A stretch of 64,000 nucleotides of DNA from Monosporascus cannonballus (taxonomy: Eukaryota > Ascomycota > Sordariomycetes > Xylariales), in contig QJNS01000725.1 of the NCBI GenBank assembly GCA_004154925.1, positions 1 through 64,000 on the forward strand. Reading direction: 5' to 3'. The notes below the pieces were generated by a model. That model saw only the letters and a list, made by a program, of their open reading frames with translations. It did not search any database and was not told the origin of the DNA. Positions 33,728 to 47,307 of this stretch are shown one piece after another. Made by a program: the position numbers and the translations under genes. Position 1 is the stretch's first letter. The number at the start of each line of letters is the position of its first letter.

Positions 33728-35530
33728 ATTACGTATTAAATATAATAATAAAAATACCGAAATAATTAAGGCAAATTATACCTTTTTCTATTTTTCTTAT
33801 ATACATTAAGAAAAACCGAATTTAATTACAGCATTCGAAATAAAAACTTTATCGTTATTATTATAATATTTTAAAAATTTAAGTATTTTTTAAAATGAAA
33901 TTTATATTAAGTTAAAACCTATCCGGAATAATAAAATTTTATCTAATATATTATAATTAAGAAACTTATAAAATAATAATTTCGTTATGCCGAAAAATCA
34001 GCAAACTTTAATTTCGTTATTATTTATAAAAATATCAAAAAATAATAAAATAAATATTTTAACCAAATAATTAAATTTTAAAAAGAAATTAATTACAGTT
34101 AACTCTATAATTTTGATATTATTACAAAAAGAAATTTACGTCCGCAATATATTGAGATAATTTGGGCAGTATCTCGTTATATATATTAGAAAATCTATTA
34201 ATATAACGATAATCTTCCAAAAACTAAAAAATCAATAAAATACAAATTTTATAAAAATGCCCAAAAGGTCTAAGACGAAATATATCTAAATATCAGTTAT
34301 ACAGATATACAACGAGTAACAAAGCCGTAAAACGACTTTAACGTATATATTGTTTATTTAAAATTAAATTAATTATAATAAAAATTATAAAGTAATACGA
34401 TATTGGCGCCAAAATAAATACTTGACGGTATAAGCCATATGGAAAATAATAATTATTCCTATTTATAAAACAACTATCATATCTAATTATATTCGATTTT
34501 ATTACTAAGTTTCTTCTGTTAAAATCTTTGGTTATAAAAATATATTTCAATAGTAATTTGGTAATATTTAAGTAATTTACGTAATTTTCTTATTTTTTTA
34601 CTATATTACAAAGATAAAACCGCCGAATAACTAATATATTTTTCTGTTAAATAAATTTTTATTACATATAAATTATTAATAAAAGTTGATTCAAAATGAA
34701 AACTGATATTTGTATTTAAGTTTTTATGAGGCCTTATAATTTAAAATATTTAAACTATAATAAATAAACAAATAAATTTAATACAGTATATTTCAAACGT
34801 TTATTTATAATATTATACTAATAATAAACAAAATAATTAGGGTAAAACTTCATTTATTTAATAATTAATTTATAATACTAATTATTACGAAAATATTAAA
34901 ATAATATTTACGAACGCAAATTTAGGTTTTATTTTAAAAGTTTTCAAAAAAATTCATAAGAAGGGTTTAATTAATATTAAAATAATTTTTCCGTGAAAAC
35001 AATTATAACGATCATACTAAAAGAATAAAAATAAAATTAAAATTCGTACACAACCACATAAATAAATATTACAACCAGAAAAAATTAAATAATCCATTTT
35101 CGAAAAAGAGAAAATTGTTTTTTTTCGTTACCAAAAATATTTAAACGAAACAACTTAATAAAAACCTAGATTTTAAAAATATCAATTTATAAAGAATAAT
35201 CAAGAAGATTTCAAAAAATAATTATTAGTTAGACCTTTTATCAAAAATTAAATTTCGTTTACTTTTTAACCTTTTTTATTCAAACTATTCACGGATATAA
35301 TTAAGATATATACGGTATAAGACGATATAAAACTAAAAGATAAATAGGTATACCAAATAAATAAAATTTCGATAAACGAAAATAAAACGGATTTATTTAG
35401 TACCTAATTAAGTAGAAAAAATATGCGGATTTCGAAAATATCTATGAATTCGGTAAAAACCTTATTGGTGCCTAGCATCTATTAAAAAGCTTTTATTAAT
35501 AATGACGGAACTACCGGAAATAATGGTATT
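33728..35530 (+). pseudogene. TE4 pol remnant, part 2 (RNase H, integrase, chromodomain)
   Basis: Resumes with the second ATTAC (33728-33732) and continues the RNase H frame. The integrase region (about 34400-34750) has lost most readable motifs. The chromodomain is at 35400-35490 (YLIK-stop-KKYADFENIYEF, then GKNLIGA). Stops are frequent and compatible with RIP. The 70-codon minus open frame at 34338 is a shadow. Confidence 0.8.
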
Positions 35531-35539
35531 TTGATTTAC

Positions 35540-36095
35540 AAAATCTAAAAAGGGAAGTTCTTGGTCCGTTATATTTTAATTAATAACGTTTACCTTATTA
35601 AAAGCTTATACTTCGATCATAAACTTTAATTCCAATTGTATAAGGTCGTTAAAAACGTCCAAGGATTAAAAAGTACGATTAATAAATTTCGCACCTTGGG
35701 ATTGATAGTATTGGCGTTAACGACGCATACGAAAAAACGCGTAAAAGCTTTGAGTAAAGATTTTTCGGCTATTAATGTTTTCTTTTTTAACCTTTTCGAC
35801 TTTGCGATATAACGATAAATTATGGAAATAGCGATTTTTATTCCGTTATACGAACAGCTTCGGCGAATATTTTTTTATAACGAAAAACCCTGTCCATTAT
35901 TTGGTATTAAAGCTGCCGGGTAAAACAACAAAAGAGCAAGATATTATGTTAAAATTTTCAAATTTAATTAAATTAGCTATAACAAATTGCTATGCGAATT
36001 TGCGAGAATAACGCTTAGATATACCGAAAGATATATGTAATGGATTCAAACGGTTTATTAAAAGCAAAAAAAAAAACATCTTAGGAGCAAGATTT
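35540..36095 (-). pseudogene. TE4 antisense accessory gene, degraded
   Basis: Minus-strand reading from just inside the 3' LTR. Cys-x6-Tyr-x8-Tyr at the C2-C3-C4 spacing, then, after a 1-bp deletion, Tyr-x2-Tyr-x6-Tyr is replaced by KK(Y)IRRSCSY. A helical segment follows with KRLKKKTLIAEKSLLKAF and RQRQYYQS, then SLDVFNDL. A TGT codon survives at the second cysteine position, where TE1 has TGG. The first cysteine position is not recognisable. Confidence 0.6.
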
Positions 36096-36112
36096 GTGAA
36101 AAGAGGAGATCG

Positions 36113-36429
36113 TGTCATAACTCAATAAGTTACGGTTTTTAGAAACGGTTTGTCACGACTTAACTATAAGTAAGCGGTGGGGCAGGTCACTTAATGGATT
36201 CCAACTTATTGGTGGTAAGCCAGTGAGCCGGATCAAGATATATACACTTATTACTTCCATAGTTTAGATAGCTTTAGCTTGCAATAATAATTCGTTACCT
36301 AAGGCACTCTTGGTATTAGGAGACGTAAAACGATTACTGTATTTATTGCTCAGTTTTCCACGATACACCTGCTAACATAAACCCGTACGACTAAGGTTTA
36401 ATAGTTGCTTAAACGCCTTAGCCGTCACA
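36113..36429 (+). repeat. TE4 3' LTR with polypurine tract upstream
   Basis: 317 bp from TGTCATAACTC to GCCGTCACA, right after AAGAGGAGATCG (36102-36112). The terminal TG...CA is intact. Confidence 0.9.
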
Positions 36430-36484
36430 ATTTAAGCCTATACGACTTAAAATTAAGAATTAATTAAATCGTTTAACCGTTATA
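36430..36484 (+). repeat. TE3 5' LTR, right part
   Basis: The continuation of the LTR left at 15646: CCTATACGACTTAA ... ACCGTTATA. The five bases before TE4 (ATGTA) and after it (ATTTA) agree at four positions and are taken as a degraded target duplication. The internal region starts after 36484. Confidence 0.8.
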
Positions 36485-36543
36485 TATTACAAGTTTTTGT
36501 TTAATAATATCTTTACACTATATATAATACCCTTTTAATCAAA

Positions 36544-37700
36544 ATGTCGCTTAATGAACGAAAAACCAGCTTTATAACCGGAACTTAATTTCGATACAGG
36601 ATCCAAAAACTTAAGAAATAAATTTAACGGCGAATGACCCAGGTAGTAACCACCCTAACTTGCACTGTCGCACTAAATCGCAAAGCTAAAAGGCTTTAAC
36701 TCTATAATAAAAAAAGAAAGGTTCAAAGTTTCCTCACACAAATACGAATACGGCTCCATTTTCAAAATTTAAATAAGTCCCCAAACAAATATTTGGCTAT
36801 AGAAACCTTTTTTACACAAAACGTATTGGACTAGTTTGAACCAGCTATAACTGACTATTTGAAAAATGTTAAGGCCGATTAGAAAAAGACTTCTAGAACT
36901 TTTGTTGCCGATGACGTAAATTTTGTAAAAAAAGTTAAAAGCCAACTTTGAAAGCTCAAACAAAAAGCGAATACCTATATAACAGATATTCAAATATGCT
37001 ATCACTTTTAACAGCTTTGTTACTAAGACATAACAGATTACCGACAAAAGCGATAAGTTAATAAATAAAATTTACAAAACACTAAAAATTGAACTTTAAA
37101 TTAAAAGTATGAAACTTGGAAAACCTAAAGCCTTAAATCGTTACATTATCCAAATTGCTAAGATCGACAATCTGCTGTATAAACGCCGTATGAAAAGAAA
37201 AAGATAATACAATTTAAAATACGAAAGCTAATCGGTTAAGCGAAGGAAAAAACGTAATGCACTATTTAAATCACATAGTACGACGCCAGGACTTAGACAT
37301 TTGAGATTAGTCCAACGCAAAAAATAAAAACCAAATTAGGTATTACAAATATAACAAAACAGGATATTACTAAAATATCTATAAAAAGCCTAAGAAACTG
37401 TAATAGGATCATTAAACGTTTGCATCAAAATGATACTCTGAAAATAATAAAAAAAACGACAATAAAGCGATTAATATAATCCACAGCTAATATAAAAAAA
37501 CAATCACGACTAAAAGTCCGACAAAAGATACGAAAAGTCAAGAAACTGGTCCAAACACGTTAGAAAAACGACAACACGCCTTAAAGCAATAGTTAAGGGA
37601 ATACCAGAAAGAAACAAAAAATATATACTCTAAAATCCCCACCCAATACCGCAAAACGCGTATAATACATTATAGATAAAGAAAGTGTCTAATATAGAAC
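36544..37700 (+). pseudogene. TE3 gag remnant
   Basis: From ATG 36544 (MSLNERKTSFITGT) a long frame interrupted by TAA/TAG. Near 36770-36990 it reads NKSPNKYLAIETFFTQNVLD and DDVNFVKKVKSQL-like segments. The CCHC knuckle at 37341-37382 has spacing x2, x4, x4, and all three Cys and the His are Tyr (YYKYNKTGYY at its start), a clear RIP signature. The 92-codon minus frame at 36769 is a shadow. Confidence 0.8.
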
Positions 37701-37749
37701 AACTGGAAAAAGTCCATCTATTAATGTATCGTAGGTATATATGCAAAAA

Positions 37750-39934
37750 ATGATTTAACTATTTTAAACCAAACCGAAGATAACAAAACAAATAATAATA
37801 ATATCGATATTTTCCAACAATTAACAAACGAACAACTTTATAGAATTAGCTAGAAAAAATATAATACCAGTAAAAGACGGTTTTTGCTTTAATAATTAAT
37901 ACGATCACTAATCCGCGAAAGAATTAATTTAGCATACCGTCGAAAACTATTACTGAAAGGCTATTACGGATATATATTTTGAGATAGTATTGATTACAAA
38001 TCTTAAAAGACATAAACCATAAAAAATGAGGCCTAAAAAAGAAACTTCGACAATTTATTAAAAACCTTCGTTAAAAAACGATAAATTACAAAGAATTTCA
38101 TAGGATAGTATAACGTATTTAAAAAATAATTTATATAATAAAAAGAGTTACAACGAAATTAAAACCAATTAATATCATTTCAAAAAACGGTAAGGGGGCA
38201 ACAACGACAAATACAGCACCTTAACGCGTTATATACTAAAATATAAATAAATTTCGATAAATTCTAAAAGCAATTACAAAAACAATTTACCTTTAAAAAG
38301 CTGCAAAATAAAGAAATCCAAAAAGATTAAAAGGAACTTTTAAAAAAGGCTTTAAATCTAACGATAAACACCGTTACTAGTCTTATTATATAGAAAATAC
38401 GAATCGAAACGTATTAATATATTGTATTAATAAACTACAAAGCTCTAAACAACCATTATATTATACTGGACATAATTAATAACATGAAATTGCCATAAAA
38501 TATGTATTAAAACCTTGTACAATGATAAATACCGAAAATCAAAGTTCCGCTTATAATAATAGAAAAATTTTACGAGAAACTAATTACTTTCAAATTTTGA
38601 TATAAAAACAATACTAAATAAATAACTTTGCTATAATGTTATATAGAAAATACCATATAATCTTAAAATTAACATAAATACGCTAATACGGAGTTTTGAA
38701 TAATAAAGAGACAAACCAAATAAAATTAGCCTTATATCTCTTTAATACACCGAAAAATAAAATGTTAACATTTAATAGAAAATAACGGCAAATACAGATA
38801 TAACAACACAACAAAAACCTTACTATATAAAATAATAAAATATAAAAAGTAGGCAGTAAAGACAAATACGACGCATCATTATTACTATCAAAGCAAAAGC
38901 GTAAATAACTAAATAACAATTTAAAACAAGAATACCAAATATCAAAAACCTTAATTAATATACTATCATAGTATTGTCGAGATGAACAGCTTTTCAAAAA
39001 AAAAACTTAATAGGAAACTATTAAAATATAACGAATAAAATTACGAAATAGTTTTTAAAAAAGGGTCGTCGACGAAGTTTTACTCTATTTATAACCTTAA
39101 CGAAAACGAATTACGCGCTTTAAAAAAATACATAAAAAATGAGCAACAAAAAACAAACTATAGATTTCAAAATTACCTACAAAATACCTTATATTTTTCC
39201 TAATTTAAAAAATCGAAAATTATCATTTGTAATAAATTATCGCTTATGAAATAACGTTACCGTCAAAAAAATATTATTATCTTTAACTACAGACATGAAA
39301 ACTCGATTTTAAAGAACCAAATAATTTCTAATGTTTAATTTCAAAAATAAATATAATTTTACAAAAAATGAAATAATACAAATAAAAAATATATGTTAAA
39401 ACGAAATGCGAACTATTTAAATACTTAATTATATTAATATAACTTACAAATATATTAATACTATTTTAACGGATACCCAATTATATATTACGTAAGTACC
39501 GAGGTAAATGTATTATTTATTATGGCGATAATATTGTATTGTGTTTGAAAATAAAGAAATACACAATATACGTTTATAAAGTCTCTGAAGTCTTTAGAAG
39601 ACGCCAAATCACCAAAAAACGTAAAAAGGCCTCGTTCTATAAATACAAAAATGAAATATTTAATATATATTTCTATTTCACAATATATTAGGATCGATAT
39701 CCAAAAGATCTCCAGAATTATAATATAACAAACGTTAACAATTATCAATGAAATATTAATATTCCTTAAATTCGCCAATTATTATAAAAAGGTATGAGAG
39801 GTTTTAGCAAACTTGCTACATCTTTATTAGACTTTATTCAAAATGATTTATACGGACGTTATAGACGAAAAATACATTTTAAAAGATGGAGGGTATACTG
39901 ACAAAGAAATTAATCTTAACTATATATAATTTAA
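37750..39934 (+). pseudogene. TE3 pol remnant: protease and RT, truncated
   Basis: Protease near 38425-38470 (VLINYKALNNHYII; the Asp codon now reads Asn and the next residue Tyr). RT from about 39100 (LKNRKLSFVINYRL), catalytic motif altered to YYGDN near 39525. The connection domain follows (ILIFLKFANYYKK, RGFSKLATSLL). It ends at the PG terminus (39935); no RNase H, integrase or chromodomain of TE3 remains. Confidence 0.8.
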
Positions 39935-40039
39935 TATCGTTCCGGATATGCTTGCAATATGGATAAGCTTACAGGATAGGTTTTGCCACTTTTAGATAAG
40001 AAATTCAAATTCATTAACCATAATATATGAAAATAGCAA

Positions 40040-40567
40040 AAATTAATCGGATTTTTTTCGTTATATATATTTATAATCTTTTTACAAGTACACGTATTAT
40101 GTCCGAGCTTATTGCAAATACTCTATTTCCGCTTTTTCGTTTTTACCTTTTTGCGACGATTACCTTCAGCCGCTATTTTTTACAGTTTTTCACCATTGCC
40201 TGCTTTTTCAGCCAAAAGAACTTATTTTTTTTGTATAGTAAGTATTCCGCCTTCTTAAAGTCCTATGGTTTTGATTTTCCGACGTTTGCTAAAGATATAG
40301 TTCGTTTCGCGCAAGTAACTTTTGTTTTAAAAAAGTATTTTTACGTAATAGTATTAAGGCATTTTTTTTTCAAAAACATTAACCGATTTAAGCATTTTTG
40401 ACAGGGAGCTACCTTGGTGATTTCTTTTTTTTGGAAGTAACGTTCTCGTTATATTATTTCGCGAATATTTTTAAGAGTTTTCGCAAAGGGGAAAAGAACG
40501 AAACAGGCGGCAGTAAACGGCGATACGGTCGGTATAAATATGGCTGGGGGAATTTCCAAGTCGGATA
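40040..40567 (-). pseudogene. PG transposase remnant, C-terminal part with zinc knuckle
   Basis: Continues the reading interrupted by TE7 (GGATA duplicated). It has a Pro-rich stretch, then GGILTIQKK, LLAEKAGNGEKL, KVKTKKRK and a C-terminal CCHC-like motif CNKLGHNTCTC (GHN near 40090-40100; the first Cys position is TAG). Fungal pogo-like transposases often end this way. The window's longest open frame (124 codons on the plus strand, 40027-40401) lies codon-in-register opposite this coding sequence and is its shadow. Confidence 0.72.
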
Positions 40568-40960
40568 TGTGACGGCTAGGCGGTTTAACCAATTATTAAA
40601 CCTTAAGTCGACGGGTTTATGTTGGCAGAAGTATCGTGGGAATCTGAGTAATAAATACAATAACGTATTACGTCTTGTAATACCAAGGGTACTTTGGGTA
40701 ACGAAATGTTATTATAAGCTAAAGTTATCTAAATTATGCAATTAATAAGCGTATATATTTTTTTTCTGGCTCAAATTACTTAACCGGTTTAAGCCTTTAA
40801 GCTCCTTGAATTCTTTGAGCCACCTGCTGGCTTAACCGGCTTAAAGGCGCCAAGCCTTTTAGCCCTTTAAGTTAATTACGTAATTTTCTTGGTATGGTTA
40901 GGTTTAAATGCCCAAGTTTTCCGACCGTTTTGGGGAAGTTAAAATCGTTAGATTATAATA
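40568..40960 (-). repeat. TE7 3' LTR
   Basis: Left end TGTGACGGCTAGGCGG, right end TATTATAATCTAACG on the minus strand. U3 has GGCTTAA/TTAAGCC-type repeats instead of the 35/36-bp units of other elements. Confidence 0.92.
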
Positions 40961-40999
40961 CGATTTTTTCCCTTTTAGGATTTTTGTTTTTAAAAATTA

Positions 41000-41500
41000 T
41001 TCCGTTTATTTATTAATGTGGTAAGTAATTTTTCTTTTTTTATACTTATTATATCGGGTCGTATCGAAAAATCCTGTTTTCGCAAACGTATTAACGTTTT
41101 TATTTTTACAAAACGTATTATATTGCTAAGTTTTATAATATCTTAAAAGAATTCTTATTTTTATTGCCGTTTTGTCGGCGTGCCCTATAAAACGTATCGT
41201 AATTTTGGGAAATACGCCGGCTATATATAATATAGTAATTTTTGTAATTTATTTGGCTTTTCGGAATTTAAGTACAAGAAATTTCTTAATAAGAAAAACC
41301 GTTTGTAACGCAAAAAGGAATAAATCTGTAAAACTTTGCGTAATATTGCAAATAAATTAAACCGTTTGCAAAAATAACGAAGATTATTTTGCCGTCATGA
41401 AATTAAAATATTTTGTCGTAATATTTAAAGTGCGGAAGCGATAAAAAAATTTAAACGCCTTGAAAAAAAATAAAAATAATTAAAAACTGCCGTTATAATT
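41000..41500 (+). pseudogene. TE7 antisense accessory gene, Zn2Cys6 spacing kept
   Basis: Plus-strand cluster: Tyr 41156, Cys 41165, Tyr 41186, Tyr 41213, Tyr 41222, Cys 41243, giving x2, x6, x8, x2, x6, the exact Zn2Cys6 spacing with two of six Cys left. After a Lys-rich stretch comes the coiled coil (LRNIANKLNRL, RRLFCRHEIKIFCRNI, SAEAIKKFKRLEKK). TAA at Gln positions interrupts it. The 62-codon open frame 41172-41360 is a shifted shadow. Confidence 0.72.
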
Positions 41501-41559
41501 GTTATATTAACGCAGGCCGCAGCTAACTGGCCTGATATCCCGGTTACTAATTAATCGAC

Positions 41560-44500
41560 CTTTAATTGGGACGCGCCCGTTATTATCAGTAAAAGTTTTT
41601 TAATAAGCGTTAGGCGCTAATAAGATTTTTGGCAGGTTTTTAGGTATTTTCGGAATCCGGGTACATTTTTAACTTAATTAGGTATTGGGTAAATCCGTTT
41701 TATTTTTGCATATCGAAAATTTTCTTTATTTCATATATTAATTTATTTTTTACTTTTACGTTATTTTATACCGTATATACCTTAATTATATTTATTATTA
41801 ATTCGAATAAAAAAAATATAAAAAATTAAATAAAATTTAATTTTTAATAAATATTCGAATTAATAATTATTTTTTTAATATTTTTTTAACGATTTTGTAA
41901 AAACCGATATATTTAAAATCGAATTTTTTGTTAAATCTTTTTTTTAAATATTATTTGTAACGAAAGAAATTATTTCCCTTTTTTCGAAAATTAATTATTT
42001 TAACTTTTTCTGATTATTATATTTATTTACTTAATTTTATACGAATTCCCGTTTTATTTTAATTTTTAAGGTAATTATCGTAATTATTTTAACGTAAAAA
42101 TTATGTTGATATTAATTAAATTATTATCGCGTATTTTTTATAAATATTTGGAATAAAACCAAAATTTGGGTTTATAGGTATTATTTTAATACTTGTATAA
42201 TAATTAATATTATAAGTTAATTATGTAATTAATAATTTCTTAACTTTATTATTTTGTCCGTAATTAATATAATTTCGTAAAAGAAATTTAAAATTTAATT
42301 TATTCGTTTTATTTATTTATTTTTTTAAGGTTTAAATACGTTAAATAACTTATAATTTAGGCCGATTTATATTATAAGGCTTTATTAAAACTTAAATGCG
42401 AATATCGATTGTTTATTTAATATCATTGTTATTAATAATCCGTATATATCAAAAATATATTTAAAAAAATATATGCTAATTATTCGTTATTTATGTTTTC
42501 GTAATATGATAAAAAATAAGAAAGTTTCGTAAATCGATCGACAATTACGAAAATACTGTCGTAATATATTTTTATAATTGGATTTTTTGATATAAAAAGT
42601 TTAATAATAAAGTTAAATATAATTAAATACCATAATCGTTTTACGACTAATAATAGCTATAATTTTCCGTATAATTTATATCGTTAAGCTTTTATTTTGG
42701 CATAAATATTATATTACCGTATAATTTTCTGTACCGTTAATTTTATTTTGGGAAAAAATATATACGTTAAAATCGTTTTAAGGTTTTATAAATCCTTAAC
42801 TATTTATATAATTAATATTCGTATATTTTTCGTATTAGATTGTTCTGGTATTTCTTTAAAATATATATTTTATTTATTTTTCGGTTTTCCGAAAAATTAT
42901 TATTATGTTATTAAATTTTTTAATATTTATTATTAGGTATTGCCTAAATTATCGTAATTTATCGTAAGCGTAAATATCTCTTTATAATAATATCAAATAT
43001 TATATAACTAATTTTAATTAATTTTTCCTTAAGGTTTGGTCGCCGGCTTAAAGTATTTATTTTGCCGTTTTTTAATTTTTTTTTGTAAATAATAACGAAA
43101 TTAAAGTTCGTTAATTTTTTGCATATTTTAATTATTGTTTTTTAAATTTCTTAATCGTAATAAATCTGGTAAGATTTTAATAATCCGTATAAATTTTAAT
43201 TTGGTATAAGTTTCTTTTTAAAAAGTACTTAAATTTTTAAAATACCATAATAATAGCTATAAATTCTTTATTCGGAATACCGTAATTAAGTTCGATTCTA
43301 TTTAATTTGTACGAAAAGAATATAATAAGGTACAGTTTGCCTTAATTATTTTATTATCCGATTATTACGTTTAATACGTAATCCGAAATATTGGTTTTTA
43401 ATTTAACGGAATAATTTAAATTATATATAATTTATATTAACTTGTTAATAATCGTATCCTTAATATTTTAAAATACTTTTTCTGTATCTGGCGTTTATTT
43501 GAAATTTTTTTTCGTAAGATTTATTAAAAATATAGTTATTTTGCTTAAGTTTCGAATAAATTTTTGTAATAATTAACGAATTGAAATAATCTTTATACTT
43601 TTTTAATTATTATTAACGTTTGTTATTTTATATTTATAACGATTTTTAAAGGTTTATCTTAATATGTTCTGGGATAATATTATATTCGGGATATTTTATT
43701 TTTTATATATAAAATTAACTTTATTCTGTATTAATAAATAATTTTATATTTTGTAAAACTTAAAGAACTTTATAAACGTATCTTATATATACTTTTTTAA
43801 TTTTCGAAAAAAATAAAAATATTGTTAAAATAGTAAATAACGAAAATGTCGAAATATTTTCGTAATATATAATTTATTATCCGTTAAAAAATTATTAATA
43901 AATTTATAAATCCTATGAATATAATGAAATACTTAAATAATCCGAATTTTGTTTTAAAAGTTGTTTTTTTTTATATTTTTTCTTAATCTTAAAAAAATTA
44001 TATTTATTCTTAAAATCGAATATTATAAATTATTCGGCTTAATAAAATCGGTCTTTTATTTCCGTAATTAAAAATAATAATGTTCGATTTTTAACAGTAA
44101 TATCGTTCAGTTGCCGATAATTAACCATATAGCGTAATTTCCTATTTCTTTAAGTAAGAAAAATATAAGATATCTTATTGGTAACTTTAAAGTTTAAATT
44201 TATCCTTTTTATAGCCGATTTTCTAGGTATTTTTTGAAAATACGTAATTTATTTTTGTTAAGGTTATAAATAAAGTAAAACCTTGTCGAAAATCCGTATT
44301 TAAGGATTATCTTAAAATTTTATTTGCTATATTCTGGTAATTTGTATTAAGCTTTTTCTTAAAGAACTATTTGCATTTATAGTATTATAATAACATATTA
44401 GTTGGATTTTTTAATTTTTTAAGCTGTTATTTTTATTATTCCAGATTATTATTTAATTTCTTTAATTACGTTTTAATAATAATAACGATATATCGTATTT

Positions 44501-46800
44501 TTCTTTAATACTTATTTTTTTTATATTTTTTTCCTTTAAATAATAAGGTATTTATTATATCCTTATGCCTATATTCATTATTATTATCGATCGAATATTA
44601 AAATCTTAATTTTCTTTTTTTTAATAAGGTATAAGGCGAACCTTATTTGGCCAGTTCCGGCATTAATTAAGATTCCGTACTGGCGTATCTATAATAATTC
44701 TAAGATTATATCGTAATTTCCGAATAAAACGATATCGAAATTAACCGTTTAATATCGTCCTTTAATAAAAATTTCGAGGTAATTAATTTCGCATATAATT
44801 TTTTTATTATTATAAGCAAATTCTTAATTTTCGGTATTCGTTATTATATAGGGTTTTAACTTATATCTTTATAATAATATAAATTTAATAATTATATTCG
44901 GTATAATATAATTTTTGATTAAAGTTCCGTAATTTATTATTACGGTATACCAATATATTTTGATTCGTATATCCAAAGTAATAAGGTTATTAACGTTTTT
45001 TATCGTTGCGTTTAAAGCCTTTTTTGGGAATTCCCTTTAATTCCTTCAAGTTTTGTTATTTTGCGGCTTTTTTATAAGTAACTTTTTTTTTAATTTCTGT
45101 TCGAATTTGTTAAATTTTATTTATATTTTTATATATAAGGCGTTAAATTATTGCATTTGTCGTTATTATCGGCATATTGTGTTTTCGAACCGTATTAATT
45201 GTTCTTAGATTTTTTATAATTTCTTTCTTTATTAAATAAATTGTTTTTTATGTTTACGACTATATCTTATTATGTATTATTTTGGCTGTTGTTTTAAAGA
45301 TTTTTTGTAAATTAACGTATTTTTTCTTTAATAGCTTTTTTTTCGTAAAGATTTATAATAAATATTAATTGAAAATAAAAGTCCGTAATAACGTTTTAAT
45401 TATATTTTTTTACCATACGCTGGATTAATTCTTTTTCCGTTTAATAATTATATTATTTATAATAATAAAAAGGGTTTATTTGCGGATATTGCTTTTTTTT
45501 AGGTTAATTTTTTATTTCGGCCAATTATTAAATATTTTTAAATTTATAATTTAAAGTTATTAATATTATTATTTATTATTTTTATTATGTCCGGTACGGT
45601 TTAAAAAATCGAATTTCTTATAATATATACCGGTAATTCGTACGTAAATGTATTGTTTTTATTTTTCGTAATCGGGATATTCTCGTCGTCGACAGTATAT
45701 AGCTTATATTTTGCCGCATTTATCGGATGTTCCGGGGCAAAGCTTTTTTATTTAATTCCGGTATTTGTATAATTATTTTTATAATGCTTTTTATTATGTT
45801 CGCGATATTTATTAAGTTAACTTTCTGGCTTTTTGTATTTTTCGTCGAATGTCTTATTGTAATAATCTTTATTAGACTTTTAGTTGTAAACCTGTTATAT
45901 ATTTGGCTTAAATTATGTTACTCGCTTTGTTATTGTTTCCTTAATTATTTCTGGATTGTTTTTTCGATGTAAGGGTCCAGTTATTTTGCCGTAACTTCTT
46001 GGGTTTTTTATATTTATAAACCTTATATTTTATTTTATTATAATTAAAGTATTTAATTTGGCTTTAATTTTATTTGTAAGTAACGACGAATTCCATAAAT
46101 CCTAATGCCGTTCTATAAAAAATAAAGGATACGTTTCGTTTTTTCCTTTAATTAAATTTATTATATCCCGAACATAAGTCATATTATTTTTTTTTCTTAT
46201 TATTTTTTAAACTGACGATTGTTTTATCTTTATTGTTTTTACGATATACCGCTTTAATGTAATTAATTATTTAATCCGAATAATTTTATTTTTTATATTA
46301 TCTTTTAATTTTTTATAAATTATATCGATAAACATGTTGTTTTCGTCGTTTTTTTATTTTATTTTGGCTGGAAAACTTTTAAAAATTACGGAATATTTAA
46401 ATATAAGTTTTTTTTTGGAAATTATAGGAATTATTAAGTTATTAATTATGTTTTATCCGGATTACCGAAATTATTACATATTTTATTTTTAAAATTGGTA
46501 TAACTTAAAAAGATTTCGTTAATAAAATTTTCCTTATTTGTTTTTTTTATTTTTAGGAAATTTTTCATAATAGATTTAAATTAATTAACCGTATTTTCTG
46601 TTAAGTATATTTTTATTATTAGGATTATAGCCGCTAAATTATTAAGGTTTAAGAAACAAAGGTAAATTCGCGTTTAAATTAAAAAGGTTTAAAAATTGCT
46701 TTTTTTATCGTAAGGTTCTGGTTTTTTAAGTTTTATGCGAACGAAAAAAAGGTTAAGCAGGTGGCATAATCTTAAATTATCGAATTCTTTTTTTAAATTC
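41560..46800 (-). pseudogene. TE7 gag-pol remnant
   Basis: The chromodomain at 41625-41720 reads YLIKLKMYPDSENT, then KPAKNLISA. The integrase at about 42380-42620 and RT at about 43560-44060 align with TE6 24384-24640 and 25600-26060. The RNase H part is near 43330-43460; the protease near 44930-44980; gag at 45600-46800 is very degraded. Sense frames are closed by RIP stops. Confidence 0.8.
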
Positions 46801-46914
46801 CCGAATTCGAACTTAAAATTATTAAATAAAGATTTCTTAAATATTAATTAATATTTTAATAATATTAAATATTATTTAAAGTTTAATAGTATTATTAAAT
46901 AAAAGCTTATAACA

Positions 46915-47307
46915 TATAATAATTAAACGGTTTAACTAATTATTAAATCTTAAATTAACGGATTTATATTAACAGAAATATCGTAAAAATCTAAGTAATA
47001 AATATAATAATGTATTACGTTTCGTAATATCAAAAGTGTTTTAAATAACGAAATATTATTACAAATTAAAATTATTTAAATTATGGAATTAATAAACGTA
47101 TATATTTTTGTTTTGGCTTAAATTATTTAACCGGCTTAAGCCCTTAAGCCCCTTAAGTCCCTTAAGCCATTTGCTGATTTAATCGGCTTAAAGGTGCCAA
47201 GCCCTTGAGCCCTTTGAGCTAATCACGTGATCTTCTTGGTATGGTCGGGCTTGAGTGCCCAAGCTCTCCGACCGTTTTGGGGAAGCCAAGATCGTTAGGT
47301 CATAACA
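46915..47307 (-). repeat. TE7 5' LTR
   Basis: 393 bp; right end TGTTATGACCTAACG on the minus strand, left end TATAATAATTAAACGG. It includes CACGTG (47224-47229) and a GC-rich U3 with GGCTTAA repeats. Its outer (U3) half is much less mutated than its inner half. Confidence 0.92.

Larger units (their letters stand above)
15647..36429 (+). mobile_element. TE4: plus-strand chromovirus inserted in the TE3 LTR, split by TE5
   Basis: LTRs 15647-15964 and 36113-36429 (318 and 317 bp). With TE5 and one duplication copy removed the element is 6,610 bp, close to TE1 at 6,686. The pol frame continues across the TE5 site when that insert is taken out (LKTDIPDY joins the RNase H continuation after 33732). 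The purine tract before the 3' LTR is AAAAGAGGAGATCG. It carries a minus-strand antisense gene near its 3' end. Confidence 0.93.
40568..47307 (-). mobile_element. TE7: complete minus-strand chromovirus inside PG
   Basis: 6,740 bp, equal LTRs of 393 bp (40568-40960 and 46915-47307), exact duplications GGATA (40563-40567, 47308-47312). The minus-strand purine tract AAAAGGGAAAAAATCG adjoins the 3' LTR. Internal order: gag, PR, RT, RNase H, IN, chromodomain, and a plus-strand antisense gene next to the 3' LTR. More RIP-mutated than TE6. Confidence 0.95.

Noticed and set aside
40027..40745. Two overlapping open frames of 124 and 115 codons on the plus strand (ATGA overlap), the longest in the window
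   Set aside because: They lie opposite the minus-strand pogo transposase C-terminus and run into the TE7 LTR; the minus-strand reading has recognisable motifs, the plus one has none.
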